A stretch of DNA of 64,000 bases from assembly GCF_035958815.1 (NCBI RefSeq), contig NZ_CP108383.1, forward strand, positions 8,556,001 to 8,620,000, read 5' to 3'. How positions within the stretch are numbered: the first letter of the stretch is position 1; each line of letters starts with the position of its first letter. Origin of the DNA: Nocardia sp. NBC_01327. Lineage in GTDB: Bacteria; Actinomycetota; Actinomycetes; Mycobacteriales; Mycobacteriaceae. The position numbers and the translations under genes are program-made. Below the pieces are notes generated by a model. The model was not told the DNA's origin. It ran no database searches and worked only from the letters and a program-made list of their open reading frames with translations. This document shows positions 1 to 9,467 of the stretch, one piece after another.

Positions 1-12
1 GCGAGAACCTGC

Positions 13-2283
13 TCAGGGGGCGGAGCGGCTCGCCTGAGCGAGGCCGCCGCCTACCCGCGCCGCGCTGGTACCCAAACCGGTCGGTCGCAGGAAGGGCAGC
101 GCGAGACCGGAATCGGAGGCCGCGGGCTGCGCCGGTTCACGGTGGAACCGCTCCCTGAGCTTCGATTCGGTGTAGCGGCCACACCCGGTATGCCAGTTCA
201 GGATTGCCGCCATCCAGTCCTGCAGTTCGACGGCGCGCCGGTCCAGCACGCGGCGGGCGGACTCGTCGAGCTGGTACTCCTCGTACAGGGTGGGCAGTTC
301 GTGGGTGACCACGCGCTCGAACTGCTGCAGGCGTGCGGTCATGAGGTCGTTGACGATTTCGACGGCACGATCGCGGTCGCAGCTCAGGAAGTTCTGAATG
401 ACGCTGACGCCATTGTGGAAGTCGCCTTCGAACTGCGTCTCCTTCTGATAGGAGAACAGGTCGTTGAGCAGGATCGCGTAGTCGGCGGCGGTGTTCTCCA
501 GATTCTTGAGGGTCTGGGTGCGATAGACCTGCGGCGGAACCAGATTGCCGTGCGAGAGCCGCGACAGCGCCTTGGTCAGATCCGAACCGAAGGTATCGCG
601 GCGCATCTCCACATAGTCGATGGGATCGGGGATGCGGTGCAGCACGTGGTTCAGCACCTCCCACTCACAGGCGGAGATGAAACTCTGTACAGCCGTGCGG
701 AATTCGAGCTTCTGGTCGGCGTCCATCGGAAGGGTGGTGCGTGCCCAGAGATCGGCCAGGCCCGTTTCGATGGGATTGGCGGCGGGCGGGGTCGCCGCCG
801 AGTCGAGCGGCATGAAGTCCAGCATTCGGCGGCCCTGGAGTTTGGCGCCGAGCAGGTTCTTGGTGGGGAAGAAGACCGCCGGATAGTAGTCGTCGACGTA
901 GGTGCCCCAGGTCAGCCAGTGCGTCGCCAGATCCAGTTCGGATTCGGTCGCGTCCGGGTCCAAACCCGAAGAGCAGAGGGCGAAGTCGAACTCGCGCAGA
1001 TCGCGTTCGCTCCAGAGGGTCAGCTCGGTATCGGGCACCGGGCCGAGCATGCCCATCCCCTGTGCCCAGGTGACGGCATTCTCCCGCGCGGTATCGAGGT
1101 GCGTATTCAATTGGAGGGTGAAGGGCATATAGATCTCGGGCAGCGGGGTGGGCCCGACCTCCGCATAGGGCACGTGCAGGAAGCTGTTGAATCGCTTGAG
1201 CCCCAGGCTGCTCGGGCTGATCCGCAGTGCGGACATGCCCAGACCGCTCGGTGCGAGCATGGCCAGCAGCGGATTCGCGGTGGACTTGCGCCCCTTGTTC
1301 ATATAGCGGCTGGACCGCAGATGCCATTCGTGGCCGCCGGCCTGCCAGTCCTGCAGCCCCTTGGCATACCGCGCCACATCGGCCTGCTCGTGCGGGCCGA
1401 CGCCGAATTCGGCGAAGAGCAAAGGCAATTCGGTGACGGCGGTGTACTCGAACTGCTGGACCCGCGAGGTCAGCAGATCATTGACGACCTCCGCGGCGGG
1501 CTGGGTATCGAGGCCGAGGAAGCGCTCCAGCACCAGAATGCAATTGGCGTTCTCCCCCTCCTCCCGCACCTCGCGCTCATAGGAGAAGATGTCGTTGCGC
1601 AGATGCACGCCGTCGGAGAAGGTGTCGCGCAGCACGCACAGCGGCCGGGTGGCGGCCAGCTCGGCGGGCACCTCCGCCCGCACGGCATGCTCGACCAGAT
1701 TCGCCGACCACGGTGCGCCGCCGACCTTGCGGCGCATCTCGATGTACTCGATCGGATTGGCGATCCGGCCCTCGGTGATATTGGCCAGCTCCCAGCGTGA
1801 TTCCTCCAGCAGCGCCTGCGTGGTGACGGCGAAGCGGCGGCGCCAGTCGAGCGACATGCTCGGCACCGTGCGCGGCCACAGATCGGCCAGACCGCGTTCC
1901 ACCGGATTGGTCGGCTCGGGCATTTCGGTGCCGGTGAGCGGCATGAAATCCTGGAGGCGGCGCAGGTAATCGCGGGCGCCCTCGGAATCCTGGGTGCGCT
2001 TGTACAGCTCCAGGAAATGGTCGTCGAAATAGAAGACCCAGACGTACCAGTCGGTAATCAGATCCAGTTCCGGACCGTCGCACTCGGGGTGGGTATAGGC
2101 GCACAGCAGACCGTAATCGTGCCGTTCCAGATCCGATTCGTCCCAAATGTGGTGTCCCTGTTGGGTTTCGAAGAAACCCATCTCCGCGGCCCACTCCCGG
2201 GTGTGCGCCCGAGCCTGGTCGACATGTGGATTCAGCCGCGCCGGATAGGGCATATAGAAATCGGGAAGTTCGAACGGCTGCAC
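13..2283 (-). CDS. geoA: Geosmin synthase (two-domain class I terpene cyclase)
   Basis: Bifunctional sesquiterpene cyclase predicted to turn farnesyl diphosphate into germacradienol/germacrene D (N-terminal domain) and germacradienol into geosmin (C-terminal domain). Both class I domains are complete in the 756-residue protein. The N-terminal half has the Mg-binding DDHFLE at residues 87-92 and the NSE motif NDIFSYERE at 230-238. The C-terminal half has the DDYYP variant at 464-468 and NDLFSYQKE at 607-615. Length and both motif pairs match the Streptomyces coelicolor enzyme as I remember it. The start is GTG with an AGGGGG ribosome site about 8 nt upstream. It lies downstream of an antiporter gene on the same strand with a 110-bp gap, so it probably has its own promoter. 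It acts in the cytoplasm; geosmin is a volatile usually linked to development. Confidence 0.95.
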   Translation of the reverse strand: MQPFELPDFYMPYPARLNPHVDQARAHTREWAAEMGFFETQQGHHIWDESDLERHDYGLLCAYTHPECDGPELDLITDWYVWVFYFDDHFLELYKRTQDSEGARDYLRRLQDFMPLTGTEMPEPTNPVERGLADLWPRTVPSMSLDWRRRFAVTTQALLEESRWELANITEGRIANPIEYIEMRRKVGGAPWSANLVEHAVRAEVPAELAATRPLCVLRDTFSDGVHLRNDIFSYEREVREEGENANCILVLERFLGLDTQPAAEVVNDLLTSRVQQFEYTAVTELPLLFAEFGVGPHEQADVARYAKGLQDWQAGGHEWHLRSSRYMNKGRKSTANPLLAMLAPSGLGMSALRISPSSLGLKRFNSFLHVPYAEVGPTPLPEIYMPFTLQLNTHLDTARENAVTWAQGMGMLGPVPDTELTLWSERDLREFDFALCSSGLDPDATESELDLATHWLTWGTYVDDYYPAVFFPTKNLLGAKLQGRRMLDFMPLDSAATPPAANPIETGLADLWARTTLPMDADQKLEFRTAVQSFISACEWEVLNHVLHRIPDPIDYVEMRRDTFGSDLTKALSRLSHGNLVPPQVYRTQTLKNLENTAADYAILLNDLFSYQKETQFEGDFHNGVSVIQNFLSCDRDRAVEIVNDLMTARLQQFERVVTHELPTLYEEYQLDESARRVLDRRAVELQDWMAAILNWHTGCGRYTESKLRERFHREPAQPAASDSGLALPFLRPTGLGTSAARVGGGLAQASRSAP

Positions 2284-2393
2284 AGCACAACCCCCTGGGA
2301 CTCAACCGAAATACTGACGAGCGAGACAAGCCGTTATGCGGTATCTACGGTACGACTCGAACCGGGAACCATGACGAAAATCGGTGAAGGTGA

Positions 2394-3593
2394 TCAGGAC
2401 GCCCGGTGCGTCGCGTGCAGACGTGCGGCGAGGGGCACGCCGCCGCCGTGCAGGATGACACTGCCGAAGACGGTGAAGACCATCGTGATCAGCGCGAAAT
2501 CGGCTGGATCGCCGGACAATCCGTTGTAGGCCAGCAGCGCGAAGACGATCGACGTGGTGCCGCGCGGGCCGAGCAGACCCAGCCGCAGCCGGTCGCGCCA
2601 GGAGAAGGAGGAGCCGAGCATGGCCACGAAGGTCGGCAGAATCCGCACGATGGTGAGCGCGGCCAGGCTGAAGAGCAGGGTCCTCCACAGGTGCGGGCCG
2701 ATCAGTACATAGACCGCGACACTGCCGAAGACGAACCACATCACCACGGTGAGCAGGAAGCCGATATCGTCCAGCAGCTCGAGCTCGGCGCGGAAATTCG
2801 AAGAGCGACGCCAGTAGTTGAGCGCCAGCCCGCACACGAACGCGGCGACGAACCCATTGCCGTGTATGGCCACCGCCACGGCGTAGGACAGTATCGGCGC
2901 GGCGACCAGCAGCATCCGTTTCGACTGATGGCTCATCAGCTTTCGCTCATCGGCGGCATTGGTGGCCAGGGCCAATGCCGCGCCGACCACCAGGCCGACC
3001 AGTATCGCCTTGATGGCCTGCGGCAGCGCGTCGCCGAGCGCCTCGAGCGGCGTCTTCGCATGCTCGCCGACGCCGGACAGCGCGAGCGCGAAAATGAAGA
3101 TCGGCGACACCAGACCGTCGTTGTAGCCGCCCTCCACATTGAGCACATTGCGCACCCGCAGCGGAATCCACCTGTCCCGCACCACCGACGGCGCGGGCGC
3201 GAAATCGATCGGCACCACGATGCAGGCAATCAACAGCAATACCGGCCAGGACAGCCCCGGCAGAAGCCACGCCCCGAGCAGCGTCGACAGTCCCAGCCCG
3301 AGCGGCAGCGCGATGAACAGCATGCGCAAGGCCGGCCGCGGGCTGGGCCCGAGCAGGCCGCCGCGCACCTCGGTGGCATCGATGAACAGCAGCACGGCGA
3401 GCACGATCTCCGCACCGAACTGCGCGGAATGCGTATTGAGCGTCTCGCCGATGGTGTTCCGCGTGGTGAATCCGACGGCGATCCCGACCAGCACCACCGC
3501 GATCGGCGCACTGATATGCCACCGCTCGCCCCGTGCCGCGAGCAGCGACCACCCCGCCACTACCGCCGCGATGGCGATCAACGACTGAATCAC
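2394..3593 (-). CDS. CPA1-type cation/proton antiporter
   Basis: Integral membrane protein of 399 residues made of about a dozen hydrophobic segments from residue 1 to the C-terminus. The pattern fits the Na+/H+ exchanger domain of NhaP/CPA1 antiporters. A conserved-looking Asp sits in the stretch VPIDFAPAPS (about residue 145), where the family carries its ion-binding Asp. There is no long cytoplasmic regulatory tail. The start is GTG behind an AAGGA ribosome site. It lies 76 bp downstream of a PucR-type regulator on the same strand, which could place them in one transcript. The transported ion (Na+ or K+) cannot be told from sequence alone. Confidence 0.8.
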   Translation of the reverse strand: MIQSLIAIAAVVAGWSLLAARGERWHISAPIAVVLVGIAVGFTTRNTIGETLNTHSAQFGAEIVLAVLLFIDATEVRGGLLGPSPRPALRMLFIALPLGLGLSTLLGAWLLPGLSWPVLLLIACIVVPIDFAPAPSVVRDRWIPLRVRNVLNVEGGYNDGLVSPIFIFALALSGVGEHAKTPLEALGDALPQAIKAILVGLVVGAALALATNAADERKLMSHQSKRMLLVAAPILSYAVAVAIHGNGFVAAFVCGLALNYWRRSSNFRAELELLDDIGFLLTVVMWFVFGSVAVYVLIGPHLWRTLLFSLAALTIVRILPTFVAMLGSSFSWRDRLRLGLLGPRGTTSIVFALLAYNGLSGDPADFALITMVFTVFGSVILHGGGVPLAARLHATHRAS

Positions 3594-3669
3594 CTGCGCA
3601 TCCTTTCAGACGCGAGATGCATTCGATAGCAACACACAAGCGAACACTTGTGGCCATCCTCCCCGGTGG

Positions 3670-4827
3670 TCAGGCCTGAGGATTCGCGTGGCGGTGCTGG
3701 ATGGCCCACCAGACGCGGATGGCGCTGTGCGGTGCGCGCAGATCGGTGCCGGTGAGTTCTTCGAAGCGGGCGAGGCGGTAGCGAACGGTGTTCTGGTGCA
3801 CGATCAATCGCTCGGCGGTGGCCTCGATGCGCAGGCCGGATTCGAGATAGCGCTCGACGGTGTCGATGACCGTGCGGGCCGGCTCGCCGGCGCCCAGCGG
3901 GTCGAGATAGCGCGCGGTGAGTTCCTCGCCGAGATCGGTGTCGGCGACGATCGCGGGCAGCAGGCCGAGGCGGTCCAGATCGGCGGCGCCGGTGCGGCCG
4001 AAGCGGTGCGCGGTGGCGAGCATTCGACTCGCCAGCCGGAATGATCGCGGCAGATCGGCAAGCTGGGTCGCGGGCCCGAAGCCGATGGTGCCCGCGCTTT
4101 CGATCAGATCGGTCCCGAGCACGAATCCGGCGAGGTCCCCGTCCATGGCCGTCGAGAACCCGCGTATCGCCTGCGGGCCCGGCCGCAGGAGTCGCCGCAG
4201 ATCGGCGGCGGCGAGTGGATCGTCGCCCCGGGCACGGAAGGCGCGGTAGACGCCCGCGACCTCGAGCCCGTACCGCTGCGCTTGAATCCGGATATCCGCC
4301 GGAGCGAGCCCGCCCAGCAGCAGACCGCGCGCGAACTCGGCGCGGAACTGCTGATCGTGCCGAGCCAGTTCGATCTCCACATCCCGATGGCCGCCGCTGT
4401 ATGCCTGACTGGCCTGATCGACGATGTCGAGCAGATCGTGGGTGAGGACCAGCAGGGTGCGGTCGGCGACCCGGCCGCTGCGGCCGAACGTGGTGAGCGA
4501 CGCCAGCATCTCGCGGACCGCGATGCGCCAGCCGTTCTGCACATCGGACAGTGAAATACCCTGCCGCGCACGGGTTTCCCCGAAATCACGCAGTGCGTGC
4601 AGATCCTCGGCGGTCAGTTCGCGCTCGGCGCGGAGCGCGGCGAGCAGGCGATTGACAATGCCCGCGGTCGTCTCGGCGATCTCCGCGTCCGATACCGCCG
4701 AATAGTCGGCCATCTCCGCTCGCGCGCGGGCCACAATGCGGTCGACCAGATCGTCGACCTGTGCGAGGACACGATCCAGCAGCCGACGTCGAGCGGTCGG
4801 CGACACGGAGTCGCGGGAATCGGTCAT
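3670..4827 (-). CDS. PucR-type helix-turn-helix regulator
   Basis: Transcription factor of the PucR/CdaR family, 385 residues from the chosen ATG (an upstream TTG at 4869 would add 14 residues). The last 60 residues hold the diagnostic PucR C-terminal helix-turn-helix, with the signature HQNTVRYRLARFEELTG. The middle region is the GGDEF-like sensory segment usual in the family. The gene is divergent from an acyl-CoA ligase at 4971, with about 140 bp between the two starts. That arrangement suggests it controls the ligase and perhaps the antiporter downstream of it. The inducer is unknown. Confidence 0.8.
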   Translation of the reverse strand: MTDSRDSVSPTARRRLLDRVLAQVDDLVDRIVARARAEMADYSAVSDAEIAETTAGIVNRLLAALRAERELTAEDLHALRDFGETRARQGISLSDVQNGWRIAVREMLASLTTFGRSGRVADRTLLVLTHDLLDIVDQASQAYSGGHRDVEIELARHDQQFRAEFARGLLLGGLAPADIRIQAQRYGLEVAGVYRAFRARGDDPLAAADLRRLLRPGPQAIRGFSTAMDGDLAGFVLGTDLIESAGTIGFGPATQLADLPRSFRLASRMLATAHRFGRTGAADLDRLGLLPAIVADTDLGEELTARYLDPLGAGEPARTVIDTVERYLESGLRIEATAERLIVHQNTVRYRLARFEELTGTDLRAPHSAIRVWWAIQHRHANPQA

Positions 4828-4970
4828 CTCGAGGTCGAGGCTACGGCCGGGCTTTGGAAAAACCAACAAACCCGGTGACCGATAGTCCGGTGCTCACTCC
4901 ATGGCCCAGGTCACAGTCCCCTGCCGATACTTGTGACGCCCGACACCGCCGTTCGACAGAGGAATCGCCC

Positions 4971-6515
4971 ATGTACCTGACCCAGGGACTGCACCGCGCC
5001 GCACAGCACACCCCCGACGCCGTCATGACGATTTTCGGGGACCGCACCCGGACCTTCCGGGAGGGTCTGGATCGGGTCGCACGGCTGGCGAGCGCACTGC
5101 GCGATCTCGGGGTCGGCGACGGCGACCGGGTCGCCATCCTGGGCCTGAACTCCGACCGCTATCACGAATACCTGCTGGCCGTGCCGTGGGCGAATGCCGT
5201 GCTCAATCCGGTCAATATCCGCTGGAGTCCGGCGGAGATCAGCTATTCGCTGCGGGACTCCGGCACCACGGTGCTGCTGGTCGACGATGCCTTCGCTCCG
5301 ATGCTGCCCGCACTCCGGCAGGAGCATCCCGAACTCGCCACGGTGATCCACTGCGGCGACGGCCCCACGCCCGACGGCATGCTCGCCTACGAGGAGCTGA
5401 TCGCCGCGGCCGCACCGATCGCGGACGCCCGCCGCGGCGGTGACGACCTCGCCGGAGTGTTCTACACCGGTGGCACCACGGGTTTCCCCAAGGGCGTCAT
5501 GCTCAGCCACACCAATCTCGCGACCTCCGCGCTCGGCGGCATCGCCAGCGGCCAATTGTTCACCCCCGGTGTGCGATTCCTGCACGCCGCGCCCATGTTC
5601 CACCTCGCCGACCTGGCGGGCTGGTACGGCACCATGCTGCTGGGCGGCACCCACGTCATGATCCCGGCGTTCGATCCACTCGCCACCATGGCGGCCATCG
5701 AAACGCACCGGGTGACCGGAACGGTGTTGGTACCGGTCATGATTCAGCTGCTGGTCGATCATCCGGCGGTCGCCGGACACGACCTCTCCAGTGTGCGGCA
5801 GCTGATGTACGGCGCATCGCCGATTTCCGCCGCACTGCTGGAGCGCGCCATGAAGGCTTTCAGCGCAGCGGGTTTCGTGCAGGCGTACGGCATGACCGAG
5901 CTCGCGCCCATCGCCACGCTGCTGGGTCCGGAGGATCACCTTGCGGGACGCCTGCGTTCGGCGGGACGCGCGGTGCCGCACAGTGAAGTGGTGATCATGG
6001 ATCCGGACGGGAACGAGGCGCCGCGCGGCACGGTCGGCGAAATCGTGGTCGGCGGTGCGCATGTCATGCTCGGCTACTGGAACCGGCCGGAGGAGACCGC
6101 GGCTGCGGTGCGGGACGGCTGGATGCACACCGGCGACGGCGGCTATATGGACGAGAACGGCTACGTCTATATCGTCGACCGGATCAAGGACATGATCGTC
6201 AGCGGCGGGGAGAACGTGTACTCGGCCGAGGTCGAGAACGCCGTGGCGGCCCACCCCGCCGTCGCCGCCTGCGCGGTAATCGGTGTGCCCGACCAGGATT
6301 GGGGCGAGCGCGTGCACGCGGTCATCGTCTGTCAGCCGGGGCGGCAGGTGACCGCCGAGGAGATCCGCGAGCACGCCAAGACCCTCATCGCCGGTTACAA
6401 GGCGCCCCGCACCATCGATGTGGTGACCGCCCTGCCGGTCTCCGGGGCGGGCAAGATCCTGAAACGCGAACTCCGCACGCGGTATTGGGATGCCGACGCC
6501 CGTCAGGTGAACTGA
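4971..6515 (+). CDS. Fatty-acid/acyl-CoA ligase (ANL superfamily)
   Basis: Adenylate-forming enzyme of 514 residues that should activate a carboxylic acid with ATP and load it on CoA. Signature motifs occur in order: the phosphate-binding TGGTTGFPKG near residue 164, YGMTELAP near 305, the HTGDGGY core with its Asp near 386, and the C-terminal catalytic lysine in GAGKILKREL near 495. The ATG at 4971 follows a GAGGA ribosome site 8 nt upstream and begins the conserved MYLTQGLHRAAQ; in-frame codons upstream of it lie in the divergent promoter. It is divergent from the PucR-type regulator and convergent with uppP (6-bp gap). Chain-length preference cannot be read from sequence. Confidence 0.88.
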   Translation: MYLTQGLHRAAQHTPDAVMTIFGDRTRTFREGLDRVARLASALRDLGVGDGDRVAILGLNSDRYHEYLLAVPWANAVLNPVNIRWSPAEISYSLRDSGTTVLLVDDAFAPMLPALRQEHPELATVIHCGDGPTPDGMLAYEELIAAAAPIADARRGGDDLAGVFYTGGTTGFPKGVMLSHTNLATSALGGIASGQLFTPGVRFLHAAPMFHLADLAGWYGTMLLGGTHVMIPAFDPLATMAAIETHRVTGTVLVPVMIQLLVDHPAVAGHDLSSVRQLMYGASPISAALLERAMKAFSAAGFVQAYGMTELAPIATLLGPEDHLAGRLRSAGRAVPHSEVVIMDPDGNEAPRGTVGEIVVGGAHVMLGYWNRPEETAAAVRDGWMHTGDGGYMDENGYVYIVDRIKDMIVSGGENVYSAEVENAVAAHPAVAACAVIGVPDQDWGERVHAVIVCQPGRQVTAEEIREHAKTLIAGYKAPRTIDVVTALPVSGAGKILKRELRTRYWDADARQVN

Positions 6516-6521
6516 CTCAAC

Positions 6522-7472
6522 TCATTTGAGGCTGAAGTACGCGAGACTGCCGACGCCGACCACCAGACAGTAGATGGCGAACGGCGTCAGCGTCTTGGTC
6601 TCGAAGTAGCTCACCAGGAACTTGACCGAAACGTAGGCCAGCACACCGGCCACCACACTGCCCGCGAGCGCGGGACCCAGAATGTCATGGTTCTCGGGCT
6701 TGAACAGTTCCGGCGTCTTGAGCACACCGGCCGCCAGGATCACCGGCGTGGCCAGCAGGAACGCGAAACGCGCGGCATCCTCGTGCCGCATGCCCTTGAA
6801 CAGGCCCGCGACAATGGTGCTGCCGGAGCGGCTGATACCCGGGAAAAGCGCTGCGATCTGGGCGGATCCGATAATGAGCACGGACTTCACCCCGAGCCGC
6901 GACAGCCGCACATCGGAGGCGTGGTCCGGATCGGTGGTGGGCAGCACCAGGGTGTCCTCGGCGGACAGATCCACCGTGCGGGCGGTGGGGCTGGAGAGCA
7001 CCAGATTGCGCTGGGTCTCGCGCTTGCGCAGCAGTTCCGCCGACAGCAGCACCACGCCGTTGAGCGCGAGGAACGCCGAGGTGGGTATCGGCGTGCCGAG
7101 ATAATTGCGCACCGCCTTCTCCAGCACCAGCCCGGCCAGGCCGACCGGGATGGTGGCGATGATCAGCAGCACCCCCAATTGCGCTTCGGGAGAACGGATC
7201 TGCCGGGTGCGCGCGACATCCCACAGCCCGCTGAAAATGCGCACCCAGTCGCGCCAGAAGAAGACGACCAGCGCGATGGCGGTCGCGACGTGCATGGCGA
7301 CCAGCAGGGCCAGGTACGGCGAATCCTTGGCCGACATATTCAAATCGTCGGCCCACTTTCCGCCCACCAGGGCGGGCAGCAGAATACTGTGCCCCAGACT
7401 CGATACCGGGAACAGCTCGCTCACCCCCTGGAGCGCGCCGACGACGATCGATTCCAGGTAGCTGATGGCCAT
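6522..7472 (-). CDS. uppP: Undecaprenyl-diphosphatase
   Basis: Membrane phosphatase that recycles undecaprenyl pyrophosphate to the monophosphate lipid carrier used for peptidoglycan and arabinogalactan. The 316-residue protein has the two BacA/UppP signatures: GVSELFPVSSLGH at residues 16-28 and PGISRSG at 211-217, with at least eight hydrophobic segments. A hydrophilic insertion at about residues 150-190 makes it longer than the enterobacterial protein. The ATG at 7472 is preceded by an AGGA site and starts directly before the first conserved motif; the reading frame stays open further upstream but that part looks non-coding. It is divergent from an alpha/beta hydrolase gene. Confidence 0.92.
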   Translation of the reverse strand: MAISYLESIVVGALQGVSELFPVSSLGHSILLPALVGGKWADDLNMSAKDSPYLALLVAMHVATAIALVVFFWRDWVRIFSGLWDVARTRQIRSPEAQLGVLLIIATIPVGLAGLVLEKAVRNYLGTPIPTSAFLALNGVVLLSAELLRKRETQRNLVLSSPTARTVDLSAEDTLVLPTTDPDHASDVRLSRLGVKSVLIIGSAQIAALFPGISRSGSTIVAGLFKGMRHEDAARFAFLLATPVILAAGVLKTPELFKPENHDILGPALAGSVVAGVLAYVSVKFLVSYFETKTLTPFAIYCLVVGVGSLAYFSLK

Positions 7473-7606
7473 ACGAATTCCTGTCGGGAGCGGCGAGCGG
7501 ACGGGCCACCTCGAAACCGGTCGAGGCTCGCTCCGGGAGGCTACTCGATCGCCGGACCGACTGCTTACAGGCGGTGGATCAGGCAAGTCGGTGGTAGGAA
7601 ATAGCC

Positions 7607-8482
7607 ATGAGACCGGAACTGACCGATTGGCTGGCGCGGGGCCGGTACTTCGAGCACGACGGGCAGCGCACCTTCTACATTCGCGAGGGCAGCGGGCCCA
7701 CGCTGCTACTCATCCACGGCTACCCGTTCAACTCCTATGACTGGCACCGCATCTGGCCCGATCTCACCGCGCACTACGACGTGATCGCCCCGGACATGCT
7801 CGGTATGGGCTTCTCGGACAAGCCGATCCGGCACCGGTACAGCGTGCTCGACCATGCCACCCGGCACGATGCGCTGCTGCGGCACCTGGACGTGCCGCAT
7901 ACGCTGCTGCTCGCGCACGACCTCGGCGTCAGCGTGGCGCAGGAGCTGCTGGCCCGGCGGGTCGACGGCGCGGAGGTTCCCGGTATCGACGGGGTGGTGT
8001 TCCTCAATGGCGGACTGTTCGCGGAGGCCTACCGGCCGCGGCTGGTGCAGAAGCTGCTGACCTCGCCGCTCGGCACTATCGCGGGGCCACTAATGACCGA
8101 CGGTCTGGTCAAGGCCTCGGTGCGGGAGATGTTCGGCCCGGCCACCAAGCCCACCGACGACGAGATGCGGGTGCTGCTGGAGGTGCTGTTCTACAACCGC
8201 GGTCGCTTCGTCTCCCACCTGGTCGGGCGCTTCATCGACGAGCGCGTCACCTTCCGCGACCGCTGGGCCGAACCGCTGGTGCACGCGACGGTGCCGATGC
8301 GCATGATCAACGGCCCGCTCGATCCGAACTCGGGTGCGCATATGGCCGCCCGGTACCGCGAAATCGTGCCGAATCCCGATATTGTCAGCCTCCCCGAAAT
8401 CGGCCACTGGCCGCAGCTCGAAGATCCGCGCGGCGTATTCGAGGCGGCACATGCCTTCCTGCAACGGAACTCGGGTGACTGA
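7607..8482 (+). CDS. Alpha/beta hydrolase, MEST-like, Asp nucleophile
   Basis: Soluble alpha/beta hydrolase of 291 residues. It shows the oxyanion-hole motif HGYP at 37-40, the nucleophile elbow AHDLG with Asp105, and the catalytic His in EIGHWPQ at about 267. An Asp nucleophile plus HGxP is typical of epoxide hydrolases and haloalkane dehalogenases. The N-terminal stretch HGYPFNSYDWHRIW followed by DMLGMGFSDKP resembles the MEST/Peg1 subgroup, whose substrate is not firmly known. The ATG lies 134 bp from the divergent uppP start. No signal peptide is seen. Confidence 0.82.
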   Translation: MRPELTDWLARGRYFEHDGQRTFYIREGSGPTLLLIHGYPFNSYDWHRIWPDLTAHYDVIAPDMLGMGFSDKPIRHRYSVLDHATRHDALLRHLDVPHTLLLAHDLGVSVAQELLARRVDGAEVPGIDGVVFLNGGLFAEAYRPRLVQKLLTSPLGTIAGPLMTDGLVKASVREMFGPATKPTDDEMRVLLEVLFYNRGRFVSHLVGRFIDERVTFRDRWAEPLVHATVPMRMINGPLDPNSGAHMAARYREIVPNPDIVSLPEIGHWPQLEDPRGVFEAAHAFLQRNSGD

Positions 8483-8614
8483 TCGGCGGTTCCCGGGCGA
8501 ACGCAAACCATTCGGGCAGCGCGGACGGTATGCGCGTGGAATACTTCGGCAATATGCAGACCAGGGGGTCGAGCGGCCGTAAGGTCCTCCCGAACCGCAT
8601 GATCCGAGGAAACC

Positions 8615-8863
8615 GTGTTCGATAGCTACGATTCCGCCGACGATCCGGAATTGGCCCAGGCCAGAGTCTTTTTGTCAGAGCTGGAAAAGCATGCGGTGAC
8701 TCTCGCCAGAAAGCTACAGACGGCGGGCACACTGGATATGCGGCAATCGATCACTGCCGAACTAGCGGTGATACGGCGGTGCGTAGATCGAATTCACCGG
8801 CGGTTCCCCGGAATTGCGGTGGCTCGGATAGCCGGGGGCCCACCGGCCGGGCCACCGCCGTAA
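8615..8863 (+). CDS. Small hypothetical protein
   Basis: An 82-residue protein I do not recognise. It starts at a GTG with a well-placed GAGGA ribosome site (8 nt). Residues 10-65 look helical and amphipathic (alternating acidic and basic), and the last 15 residues are Gly/Pro-rich. It is 132 bp downstream of the hydrolase gene and convergent with the TetR gene, with a 4-bp gap. Good ribosome site and plausible composition argue for a real gene; there is no family evidence. Confidence 0.5.
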   Translation: MFDSYDSADDPELAQARVFLSELEKHAVTLARKLQTAGTLDMRQSITAELAVIRRCVDRIHRRFPGIAVARIAGGPPAGPPP

Positions 8864-8867
8864 TACC

Positions 8868-9467
8868 TCAGCCCCGAACTATTCCCGCGATCAAAACCAT
8901 CAGCGCCTCCTGAGCCTGCCCGCGGGCGACCTCGGAATCATCAGCGTGAGCAACGATCAACGCCGCCTCGCTCAGCGCGCTGATAAGCAACTGCGCGAGC
9001 ACCGGAATCGGAACCTCGGCGATCAATCCCGCCGCCCGGGCCCGCTCGAGCTGCGCGGTGATCAATCCCAGACTGTGCGCGGTCTCGAACTCCCGCCAGG
9101 CACTCCAGCCGAGCACCGCAGGCGCATCGGTGAGCACGATCCGCAGCATCGCGGGCCGGCGGCAGATCTCCAGAAAAACGCTGAGACCGACGGCCATCCC
9201 GCCCAGAATATTGTCGGGATCGACTGTCGCGATGGAATTTTCGATCTCGTCCGTGGTCTCGTTCTCGATCTGCTCGAGTACCACCAGGAACAATCCGCGC
9301 TTATCACCGTAGTGGTGATGCAGCGCGCCCCGGGTGACGCCGGCGGCGGAGACCAGATCCTCCGCCGAGGTACCGGCAAAGCCGCGCTCGGCGAAGAGCC
9401 GGCGTCCGGCCTCCTCGAGCGCGGCCCTGGTGGCGCGCGAACGGTCCTCCTGGCTACGGCGTGGCAT
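8868..9467 (-). CDS. TetR-family repressor
   Basis: A 199-residue TetR regulator. The N-terminal helix-turn-helix (residues about 12-55) includes GTSAEDLVSAAGVTRGALHHHYGDK, written here in part; GVTRGALHHHYGDKRGLF is the recognition-helix signature. The C-terminal part is the usual helical ligand-binding domain. The ATG at 9467 overlaps the 3' end of the upstream hydrolase gene by 14 bp, so the two are likely translationally coupled. The 21-bp palindrome at 10356-10376 upstream of this two-gene operon is the likely operator, implying autorepression together with the hydrolase. The ligand is unknown. Confidence 0.88.
   Translation of the reverse strand: MPRRSQEDRSRATRAALEEAGRRLFAERGFAGTSAEDLVSAAGVTRGALHHHYGDKRGLFLVVLEQIENETTDEIENSIATVDPDNILGGMAVGLSVFLEICRRPAMLRIVLTDAPAVLGWSAWREFETAHSLGLITAQLERARAAGLIAEVPIPVLAQLLISALSEAALIVAHADDSEVARGQAQEALMVLIAGIVRG

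Noticed and set aside
142..1800. 552-residue open frame antisense to geoA
   Set aside because: It mirrors the geosmin synthase codons in the opposite strand; long antisense frames are common at this GC content and no family pattern is present.
2302..2835. Additional frames in the geoA-antiporter gap
   Set aside because: They are out-of-frame shadows of the antiporter gene; the true gap is only 110 bp.
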